Assembly (NCBI GenBank): GCA_037134755.1
Contig: JBAXLO010000165.1
Span: forward strand, 1-10,425
DNA length: 10,425 bases
From: JBAXLO01 sp037134755
Lineage (GTDB): Bacteria; Bacteroidota; Bacteroidia; Bacteroidales; JACABE01
Reading direction: 5' to 3'
Made by a program: the position numbers and the translations under genes. The notes under the pieces are model-generated. The model did not search any database, had not been told where the DNA came from, and saw nothing but the letters and a program-made list of their open reading frames with translations. Shown here in pieces: positions 1 to 6,462 of the stretch; within the stretch, counting starts at the first letter, position 1; each line of letters begins with the position of its first letter.

Positions 1-40
1 CCTAACCTGGACAAGCCAGAACCAAAAAGGGGAAATTGCT

Positions 41-48
41 TAACTTTG
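41..48 (+). promoter_or_regulatory. Candidate -7 box for the 53-1555 gene
   Basis: TAACTTTG matches the Bacteroidota -7 consensus TAnnTTTG exactly. No convincing TTTG is seen about 20 bases upstream. The box ends four bases before the ATG, so transcription from it would give a leaderless or nearly leaderless mRNA. The match could be chance in AT-rich DNA. Confidence 0.3.
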
Positions 49-52
49 TTTC

Positions 53-1555
53 ATGAAAATACTTACTGAAACATATAAAAACAAAATATCATGTGTCTTA
101 TCATGTTATGATAGACTAATTATATATGGAACTTTGCCTGAGATTTCTTATAGTCAAGGGATGACAACATATATGTATCAAAATAATGTTAAAATCTTTG
201 ATTATCCTAGATTTGCAGAACCTTATAAAGAAATTATTAAGATCAATGCAGAACGTATAGCTAAAGAAAATGATATAGAAATCGAATTTATACGTAAATC
301 TGGTATAAGGAAAGAATCTATTATTGCTGATAAGTTAGAAAAGCGAGGGAATCAACCAGGTATAGTACATATTATCTCTGCTATGGAAACATGTAATACC
401 TATAAACCTTGGCATAATAAAGCCTCAGGAAAGACATACTTAGTACCAGATCAGAGTAAATGCTTACATTATTATTTTTATTTTATGGATCCGCAGCTTG
501 GTCTTGGTTATGTTCGAGTTCCTACATGGTGTCCATTCCGCTTACAAGTATATATTAATGGTCACAATTTATTGGCGGCAGAATTAAAACAAGCAGGGAT
601 CAATTATACTATGATAGATAATGCTTTTGATAGTATAGAAGATATAAATAAAGCTCAAGAACTTTCAGATAATATCAGTATTGAGAAACTACATAGAAAA
701 TTAGATGAGTTTGCCTGGCAATTTTGTCCAGTTTATAAAGAACTTAAACTAAGATACCATTGGAATGTTATGCAAGCTGAATATGCTACAGATATTGTTT
801 TCAAAACACAGAAGGATTTGCAAAGTATCTATTCTGAGCTGATAGCAACAGCTATACATACGGTTAAGCCTGATAATATTGCCACCTTTCTAGGACATAA
901 ACTTGTGCCTCGATACGAAGGTGAAATGGGTAATAACTATACTGTTAGAATCGAAGGCAGCAGAATAAAACATACAATGGGGATAGCATCAATAAAAATG
1001 TATGATAAGTTTAGCAAAATACTTCGCATCGAGACAACAACAAATGATATAAGTTTTTTTAAACACTACAGAGAAGTAGTACACCGTGACGGGACAACGT
1101 CTTATCAAATAGCGGCATTAAAGAAAAATATATACAGTCTTTCTTTTTTGAAAGATAATCTTAAGGCTGCCAACAAAAGATATTTAGAGTTTATATCTGC
1201 ATTTGATAACAAAGAAATTGGAAGAGCAAGAATTGAGAAGATCACTTCTTCTAAAAGTGAGAATAATCGCAACTATAAAGGTTTTAACTTATTTAATAAA
1301 GATGATGTCGCTATTTTATTAACCATTATGCGAGGTGAATTTAATATTAGTGGTCTTAGAAATAAAAACTTACAAAAACTGCTAGGTTTTAGTGGAAACA
1401 AAATAAGTAGATTGATTAAAAGATTGCGAGTACATGGACTTATAAAAAAAGCATCAGATTCTTACAAATATTACATTACAAAAGCAGGTAAAGAAACTAT
1501 TATTATGGCTCAAAAAATTAAAGAGTTAGTCCTTATCCCAGCTTATTGTTATTAA
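53..1555 (+). CDS. Conserved protein of unknown function with C-terminal winged helix; possible mobile-element protein
   Basis: This 500-residue protein is not a family I can name. About residues 1-400 form one conserved-looking body with distinctive blocks: CLHYYFYF (137-144), VPTWCPFRLQVYINGHN (156-172), RIEGSRIKHTMG (299-310) and KMYDKFSKILRIETTTND (315-332). Residues about 414-485 look like a MarR-type winged helix: a helix pair at 417-444, a recognition-like helix NKISRLIKRLRVHGLI (449-464) and a Tyr-rich wing. From memory, such proteins are often multi-copy within genomes and are annotated hypothetical or MarR-family. That pattern suggests a mobile element rather than a housekeeping regulator, but it cannot be tested here. 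The YDK...LRIE block recalls a motif in rolling-circle Rep proteins; this is a loose resemblance and no clear HUH motif is seen. There is no signal peptide. It converges on the OstA-like gene 93 bases away. The ATG at 53 is used because the conserved-looking sequence begins at once. Confidence 0.8.
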   Translation: MKILTETYKNKISCVLSCYDRLIIYGTLPEISYSQGMTTYMYQNNVKIFDYPRFAEPYKEIIKINAERIAKENDIEIEFIRKSGIRKESIIADKLEKRGNQPGIVHIISAMETCNTYKPWHNKASGKTYLVPDQSKCLHYYFYFMDPQLGLGYVRVPTWCPFRLQVYINGHNLLAAELKQAGINYTMIDNAFDSIEDINKAQELSDNISIEKLHRKLDEFAWQFCPVYKELKLRYHWNVMQAEYATDIVFKTQKDLQSIYSELIATAIHTVKPDNIATFLGHKLVPRYEGEMGNNYTVRIEGSRIKHTMGIASIKMYDKFSKILRIETTTNDISFFKHYREVVHRDGTTSYQIAALKKNIYSLSFLKDNLKAANKRYLEFISAFDNKEIGRARIEKITSSKSENNRNYKGFNLFNKDDVAILLTIMRGEFNISGLRNKNLQKLLGFSGNKISRLIKRLRVHGLIKKASDSYKYYITKAGKETIIMAQKIKELVLIPAYCY

Positions 1556-1609
1556 ATATTATGCCAAAAAAAACATTAAATTGGATGATAAGGTACTAAA
1601 AGCCCTGTC

Positions 1610-1640
1610 TTCAACTTTAGGCACTTCAAACTTAAGGCAC
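1610..1640. repeat. Short imperfect tandem direct repeat, 15 + 16 bases
   Basis: TTCAACTTTAGGCAC (1610-1624) is followed directly by TTCAAACTTAAGGCAC (1625-1640). The copies differ by one inserted A and one substitution. They lie in the 93-base gap between two convergent genes. This could be a replication-slippage duplication or a scar near the edge of an inserted element; the sequence does not decide. Confidence 0.55.
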
Positions 1641-1648
1641 TGTTTTTC

Positions 1649-3169
1649 CTACCATTTATAAACATCATCACTCTTATAAGGACGTTTATTATCTTTCCAT
1701 ACAAAGTTCTTTAACACTCTATCGGCAGGAGGCAAATCACTTAAAGGGAATAGTGTACCTTCGGGTTTGGAGATAAAAGTAATTGATTTCAACTCCTTTT
1801 TCTCAATAAAGATAAGCATATCGCTCGAAATAGCTTTGTTAATCCCCATCACATCATTACTGCCCTCCTCTTTCATATAGTAAATGGTTTCGGAGCTCCC
1901 CTTTACATCAACCTTATACAGCTCATTATGTGCAAACGAACCTACCATATTCTTGCCTTTTATCTGATTATATTGCCCCGTATCGCTTTCGGATGCAATA
2001 AAAGCAGCATTCAACAAATACATCATCTTCATCTCCTCTTTGCCCACAATCAGCTTGATAGTATCGCCCATGAGCTGATTCTTATCGGTCCATAACACAG
2101 GATTATAATACATTGTGATGATAGAATCCTTCATATAATACGACAACGAATCGCACATCCCCTGAATATCTTTCCTAAAGAATTTGGTTTTGTTATAAGC
2201 CAAAATCAATTCAATGTTATTGGCAGTATCATATCTGGCTCTCAAAGTATCAGCATGCAAAAACAACGAATCCTTATGGTCGTCAATCATAATAGCCAAC
2301 GAACTGTCAGTAATCAACGATCTCTTTGTAAATTCATCATTCTCAATATAATTACCTTTAAGAATAACATTTTTAACGGTATCAATTAAAGTGACATTAT
2401 TAAATGCTTTTCCATAACCAAACTTACGGTCGTAATAAAGACTATCACCTTTAAGGTATTGATTTTTTGTGACAAGAAAAGCATTCTTGCTAAATTGCGA
2501 GATGTCGGTCTTGGTATTATACCAACCATTTTCGCAATAAATATAATTATCTTTACTTGTAATATTGGTAGGCCCATAAAAGTAAGCAATTTCAGTGCTT
2601 GTATTATACATCAAAGTATCCGAATTAATAGTATATTTGGGATTCACCAACACAACATCATTCTTAAAAAAGAACTCCTTTGTATTAGTAAAGTAATAAC
2701 CGATCTTACTTGTCAAAACATTCTCTTTATTAACAATCTTACCATTATTATTATAATTTGCTATCCCCGTTTGGCGATTATAATTAAGATAATTAGTAGT
2801 AAGTGTGGTCTTACTATCAACAAGCTTTACATTATTTGTAAGTTCAGCAACCTTTGTTTCACCATCATAATTAAGCATATCGCCATATATATTCAAAGTG
2901 TCACTAAGTTTAATCCTCACCCTGCTATATGCATCAATCTTATTCTGTTCCTGATGAAAATAAGCACTATCACAGTACAATAAATCACCACTATGATTAA
3001 AAACTACATTGCCAACAAGCACCGTAATGTTTTTATCAGTAGCATGAGTCCTTAATAAATCAGCCTCATACGTAATCTTAGCCTTTTTCTGTGAATAAGA
3101 AAAGACACTAACCAAAGTTAATATAAGTAGGAGGAGATATTTATTGAAAGAAGGTTTTAAAGTATGCAT
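1649..3169 (-). CDS. OstA/LptA-like organic solvent tolerance protein, exported
   Basis: The 506-residue protein begins with a signal peptide: a Lys-containing N-region, hydrophobic residues 11-25 and probable cleavage near SYSQ-KK (24-29). The mature part is the repetitive beta-rich OstA/LptA fold. Spaced motifs of the form GD-x-L-x-YD recur at 61-66, 96-102, 241-247 and, degenerate, 183-189. They alternate with short strands describing 'object, name, value' repeats typical of Bacteroidota OstA-like proteins. Proteins of this fold bind lipopolysaccharide and form the periplasmic bridge that carries it to the outer membrane. This one is much longer than E. coli LptA (about 185 residues), as is usual for Bacteroidota versions. 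An LPS-transport role is inferred from family, not shown. The C-terminus, rich in Pro, Lys and Trp, appears complete. The ATG at 3169 is required by the signal peptide, yet it lies only about a dozen bases past a terminator-like hairpin. Confidence 0.88.
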   Translation of the reverse strand: MHTLKPSFNKYLLLLILTLVSVFSYSQKKAKITYEADLLRTHATDKNITVLVGNVVFNHSGDLLYCDSAYFHQEQNKIDAYSRVRIKLSDTLNIYGDMLNYDGETKVAELTNNVKLVDSKTTLTTNYLNYNRQTGIANYNNNGKIVNKENVLTSKIGYYFTNTKEFFFKNDVVLVNPKYTINSDTLMYNTSTEIAYFYGPTNITSKDNYIYCENGWYNTKTDISQFSKNAFLVTKNQYLKGDSLYYDRKFGYGKAFNNVTLIDTVKNVILKGNYIENDEFTKRSLITDSSLAIMIDDHKDSLFLHADTLRARYDTANNIELILAYNKTKFFRKDIQGMCDSLSYYMKDSIITMYYNPVLWTDKNQLMGDTIKLIVGKEEMKMMYLLNAAFIASESDTGQYNQIKGKNMVGSFAHNELYKVDVKGSSETIYYMKEEGSNDVMGINKAISSDMLIFIEKKELKSITFISKPEGTLFPLSDLPPADRVLKNFVWKDNKRPYKSDDVYKW

Positions 3170-3180
3170 TTTAATTGAAT

Positions 3181-3212
3181 TAAAAACCCACAGTTATTAA
3201 TAGCTGTGGGTT
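3181..3212 (-). terminator. Rho-independent terminator after the RSH-fur-purA-PepSY block
   Basis: Read on the minus strand, AACCCACAG and CTGTGGGTT (the arms at 3204-3212 and 3185-3193) form a 9-bp perfect stem. It can be extended inward by A-T and wobble pairs around a TTAA loop. A run of five T follows immediately (3182-3186 on the plus strand as A). It lies 26 bases past the PepSY-like stop codon. There is no matching U-run in the plus direction, so it acts on minus-strand transcripts. Confidence 0.85.
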
Positions 3213-3238
3213 CTGTTAGATTATAAGAAAAGAATCAA

Positions 3239-4579
3239 CTATTCGTCTTCTGAATCATCATTCTTTTTCGATTTCTTTTTTGGGCTGCTATCTTCATCCC
3301 CTTGATCTTGATCTTCAAAATCACCTTCCTCTATGCGGTCAAGGCCACCTTTACTATCAAAGAATATAGTAGTAATCTTAGGCTTCTTGCTTCCTCTCAT
3401 CTTTTGTGAGATCTTAACCACAAAATAATTCTTTAATTTCTTTTCAGGGAATTGCTTTGCATAAGTACTATTGTACACTATTTTATCTGCACTTGTAACT
3501 TTATATTTCTTATAATTCTTTTCTAAATAGTTTTCTAATGGTCTGAAAAGATTCTTAGGTTCCATAGCAGTAGTTGTTGAAACAAGTTTAGCATCAGGAG
3601 TAAACTCTGCCTTTTGATCAATGTCTCTAAATACAAAAGAAACAACAAAGTTAGAATCAACTTTTATCCAAGAAGCTTTTTCATTTTTAGGGAATTTCTT
3701 TTCAAATGTCTTTTTAACAACACCTGGAGCACTACCCGAACCACTTGTGCCTTCATCATCACCGTCAGATAAACTCATCTTCTTAGTTTTAGTACTCCCT
3801 GAAGAAGTTGATCTCTGAGTTTTGGTTTTGTTTGCACTACTTCTATCGCTTGATGAACTTGAAGAAGTAGTTACTTTTTTAGCAGTAGTTTTCTTTACAG
3901 GCTTATCATCATTTGTATCTTCATCTTCATTATCTTTATCCTTCTTGCTTTTAGTTTTTGAAGCTACAGGTTCTTTTGTAGATTTAGAGCTCTTAGATGT
4001 CTTTGCCTTTTTATCTTCGGTTTTAGTATCTTCATCATCATTGTTCACTTCTTTTTTCGATACTTTATCTCTTTTAGGAGGGTCAGCATCTTCATCGCTA
4101 CCTGCTTTTTTCTTTTCTGTCTTCGCAGATTCAGGAGCAGTACTATTCTTTAAATTACCTTTAGTATCAAAAGTAAGTTCATATTCGTCACCCGAACTGA
4201 TACCTTTCTTTGCGATTCTTAATACATAATAATTCTTTTCCTCATTATCTTCCACATATTGATTTTGTTTTATTTTATAACCATCAAAGTTGTCGGATAA
4301 ATAAGAAGTAACAGAACTAGGAAGTTCTTTTTCACTTACATTAAACTTTGTCGAAAGCCATTTACCTTCAGGAGTAATCTCCGCTTTACCTGTTTGACCA
4401 TCTACCTTTACTGTAGCAAAATAATTATTGTCTTTCAGCTCCCAAGTTTTAACTTTAGCACCTGAATAAACAGTTTCAATAGCAATAAGTACATCCTTTG
4501 GAACTTGATCTTCATCAATTTTCTGCGAGAAAGCACATGCTGATAAAAGCATTAAAAAAAATAGAATATAAATTCTCAT
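3239..4579 (-). CDS. Exported two-module PepSY-like protein with long charged linker
   Basis: The 446-residue protein starts with a hydrophobic signal (residues 2-18). Cleavage could be by signal peptidase I near AFSQ-K. The LSAC at 12-15 also fits a lipobox, so it may be a lipoprotein. Two similar modules follow. Residues about 26-145 and about 284-415 each show the pattern of PepSY-like proteins (the beta-lactamase-inhibitor-like family of Bacteroidota): a helix, a Lys-x-Trp-type strand (W46, W304), F/Y-x-V/A strands, an 'AEFTP-x-AKLVST'-type strand, a second helix and a final 'FDxKGxL' strand (137-143, 407-413). Residues about 148-283 are a low-complexity linker rich in Lys, Asp, Glu, Ser and Thr, including seven Ser in a row near 239-244. 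The tail (422-446) is acidic with a Lys cluster. No enzymatic motif is visible. The start is 17 bases after the purA stop, so co-transcription is likely. The function is unknown; periplasmic or surface location is inferred. Confidence 0.8.
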   Translation of the reverse strand: MRIYILFFLMLLSACAFSQKIDEDQVPKDVLIAIETVYSGAKVKTWELKDNNYFATVKVDGQTGKAEITPEGKWLSTKFNVSEKELPSSVTSYLSDNFDGYKIKQNQYVEDNEEKNYYVLRIAKKGISSGDEYELTFDTKGNLKNSTAPESAKTEKKKAGSDEDADPPKRDKVSKKEVNNDDEDTKTEDKKAKTSKSSKSTKEPVASKTKSKKDKDNEDEDTNDDKPVKKTTAKKVTTSSSSSSDRSSANKTKTQRSTSSGSTKTKKMSLSDGDDEGTSGSGSAPGVVKKTFEKKFPKNEKASWIKVDSNFVVSFVFRDIDQKAEFTPDAKLVSTTTAMEPKNLFRPLENYLEKNYKKYKVTSADKIVYNSTYAKQFPEKKLKNYFVVKISQKMRGSKKPKITTIFFDSKGGLDRIEEGDFEDQDQGDEDSSPKKKSKKNDDSEDE

Positions 4580-4596
4580 AATATTAAAGTTTATTA

Positions 4597-5892
4597 TTAA
4601 ACATTTCTAAATACTGTTTTATTTCTATCAGGTCCTGTTGATATTGCTGAAATAGGAATATTAACTGCACCCTCAATATAAGTTATATAGCTTTTTAAAT
4701 TGTCAGGGAAATTGTTATACGTCAAAACGTCATTAATGTTTCCTTCCCATCCTTTATACTCTGCAAATATAGGATTAATTTCTGTATTAATATCAAAAGG
4801 AATAATTTCTGTCTCTTTATTATCATAAAAATACTTATCACACAGCTTAATAGTTTTAAAACTATTTAATACATCTATTTTTGTTATGATAAGTTCAGTA
4901 ACGCCATTCAACATTGTTGCATACTTTAAAGCAGGCATGTCAAGCCAGCCACATCTCCTTGGACGGCCTGTGGTTGAACCAAATTCATTTCCTTCGTTCC
5001 TTAATTGCACACCTACCTCATCAAATAACTCTGTAGGAAATGGACCACTTCCCACTCTGGTACAATATGCTTTAAATATACCTATTACCTTGCCAATCTT
5101 GTCAGGAGACACACCCAAGCCTGTACAAACTCCGGCAGTGGTTGTATTAGATGATGTAACAAAAGGATAAGAACCAAAATCAACATCAAGTAAAGTTCCT
5201 TGAGCACCTTCTGCAAGTATCTTTTTATTATCTTTCAAACAATCATTAATATAATATTCGCAATCAATAAGGTCAAATTGCTTAATTACATTTATTGCAT
5301 CTAACCATTGTTGTTCATATTCAGCAAAAGATAAATTTTCCAGAACATGATTTGTGTAATCAAAATTAAATTGCTTTAAGATATCGATATGCTTACTCTT
5401 TAATTCATTATATTTCTTCATAAAATCTAATGAAAGAAGATCCCCGACTCTTATACCATTTCTTGCAGTTTTATCAGTATAAGTTGGCCCAATACCTTTT
5501 AAAGTAGAACCTATTTTAGAGCCACCTTTTGATGATTCATATGCAGCATCCAACAAACGATGCGTAGGAATAATCAAATGCGTTTTCTTTGATATCTTTA
5601 GATTCTTAGAGGCATCAATATTTCTTTCCTTAAGCTTATTAACTTCTTTATTAAAAATAAATAAGTCAATAATAACACCATTTCCAATAACATTGATTTT
5701 GTTTGAATGAAATATCCCTGAAGGAATAGTATGCAACACATGTTTTATACCATCAAACTCCAAAGTATGTCCGGCATTCGGACCGCCTTGAAATCTGGCT
5801 ATAATATCATATTCCGGAGTTAATACGTCAACAATTTTACCTTTACCTTCGTCACCCCACTGTAGACCTAATAGTACATCGATTCTTCCCAT
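4597..5892 (-). CDS. purA: Adenylosuccinate synthetase
   Basis: PurA joins IMP and aspartate using GTP to give adenylosuccinate, the first committed step from IMP to AMP, in the cytoplasm. At 431 residues it matches the usual bacterial length (E. coli 432). Signature motifs are intact: the N-terminal QWGDEGKGK (11-19) with catalytic D14; GGPNAGHT (36-43) with catalytic H42; GIGPTYTDKTAR (133-144) with R144 contributing to the active site across the dimer; EGAQGTLLDVDFG (228-240); the GSTTGRPRRCGW segment (305-316) that binds aspartate and IMP; and the C-terminal GPDRNKT guanine-binding stretch. It starts 8 bases after the Fur-like stop codon and is followed 17 bases later by the PepSY-like gene, so it sits inside one transcription unit. 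(p)ppGpp is a known inhibitor of PurA enzymes, which is notable given the RSH gene two places upstream. The ATG at 5892 gives the standard N-terminus. Confidence 0.98.
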   Translation of the reverse strand: MGRIDVLLGLQWGDEGKGKIVDVLTPEYDIIARFQGGPNAGHTLEFDGIKHVLHTIPSGIFHSNKINVIGNGVIIDLFIFNKEVNKLKERNIDASKNLKISKKTHLIIPTHRLLDAAYESSKGGSKIGSTLKGIGPTYTDKTARNGIRVGDLLSLDFMKKYNELKSKHIDILKQFNFDYTNHVLENLSFAEYEQQWLDAINVIKQFDLIDCEYYINDCLKDNKKILAEGAQGTLLDVDFGSYPFVTSSNTTTAGVCTGLGVSPDKIGKVIGIFKAYCTRVGSGPFPTELFDEVGVQLRNEGNEFGSTTGRPRRCGWLDMPALKYATMLNGVTELIITKIDVLNSFKTIKLCDKYFYDNKETEIIPFDINTEINPIFAEYKGWEGNINDVLTYNNFPDNLKSYITYIEGAVNIPISAISTGPDRNKTVFRNV

Positions 5893-5900
5893 TATACTTT

Positions 5901-6371
5901 TTATAAATTTTTTAGATTTGTTTTTATTTGATCATCCTTGTAAGCATAAAATGTTAAGGAATGATCAATTATTTTAATATTAAATTGTAATTCTATCGAT
6001 TTCTTTATCTCTTCTATTCTTGGGTCGCAAAACTCTAATATCTCATTTGTTCCTAATATTAGCACATGGTCATGGTTCTTAAAGAAAAATGATTTCTCAT
6101 AGATGTTACTATTCTCACTAAATTGAAGTTTTGTCACAAGTTTACACTCGAGCATTAAGTCAATTGTATTGTAAAGTGTAGCTTTACTAACTCTAAAGCT
6201 ATTGTTTTTCATCTTCAAATATAAAGAGTCAACATCAAAATGACCCTCCATATTATAGACCTCTCTAAGAATAGTAAAACGCTCCGAAGTTTTACGATGT
6301 CCTTTACTTTCTATGTGATCCGAAAAATGTTTTTTTACAATCTCGTAAGTATCAACTGGATTTACTTCCAT
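5901..6371 (-). CDS. Fur-family transcriptional regulator lacking the structural zinc cysteines
   Basis: The 156-residue protein has the Fur layout. The winged-helix DNA-binding part spans about residues 24-95: the HRKTSERFTIL helix, GHFDVDSLY at 43-51, and the recognition helix RVSKATLYNTIDLML at 60-74. A dimerisation part follows. By alignment with E. coli Fur, regulatory-site ligands are largely kept: H44 (H33), E92 (E81), H100 (H88), D101 (D89), H102 (H90), E113 (E101), E120 (E108) and H137 (H125). H87 is replaced by N99. The structural Zn(Cys)4 site is absent: the C93/C96 positions are I105/T108 and the C-terminus has no cysteine. C76 and C115 are the only cysteines. E92 and the kept histidines favour a metal-sensing Fur type over PerR, but this is tentative. 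The gene lies 91 bases after the RSH stop and 8 bases before purA. Its target genes cannot be told from this window. Confidence 0.9.
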   Translation of the reverse strand: MEVNPVDTYEIVKKHFSDHIESKGHRKTSERFTILREVYNMEGHFDVDSLYLKMKNNSFRVSKATLYNTIDLMLECKLVTKLQFSENSNIYEKSFFFKNHDHVLILGTNEILEFCDPRIEEIKKSIELQFNIKIIDHSLTFYAYKDDQIKTNLKNL

Positions 6372-6462
6372 TTATTGTTTTTAATTTCAGGATAAAAATA
6401 AACATTTTTCTTTAATCTATGGATGCTTTTGAAAAATAATTCATAAAAATTATAAAAATAAC

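Noticed and set aside
1582..1591. Ten bases TGGATGATAA downstream of the first gene also occur in each 41-bp repeat unit (10353-10362)
   Set aside because: The match stops at ten AT-rich bases and the surrounding sequence differs, so a shared origin is not supported.
1598..1622. Possible terminator for the OstA-like gene: GCCT and AGGGC flanking a loop, then TTTT, on the minus strand
   Set aside because: The stem has only four pairs including a wobble, with a loop of over ten bases; too weak to call.
1..1624. Terminal inverted repeats for the suspected element: CCTAA at 1-5 against TTAGG at 1617-1621
   Set aside because: Beyond the first five bases the match falls to about half over 17 positions, which is close to chance. 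It is not enough to set element ends.
2459..2983. Long Ile-rich open frame on the plus strand opposite the OstA-like gene
   Set aside because: Its composition reflects the antisense of Asn/Asp/Tyr-rich coding sequence; the minus-strand frame has a signal peptide and repeat motifs.
3822..4229. Open frame on the plus strand opposite the PepSY-like linker, rich in Ser, Leu and Phe
   Set aside because: It is the antisense image of the Lys/Asp/Glu/Ser-rich linker codons; it has no independent features and the minus-strand gene explains the region.
6432..6453. Minus-strand inverted repeat ATAATT/AATTAT followed by T residues between the RSH and Fur-like genes
   Set aside because: The stem is six A/T pairs only, so it would be unstable as a terminator, and such repeats are expected by chance in this AT-rich gap.
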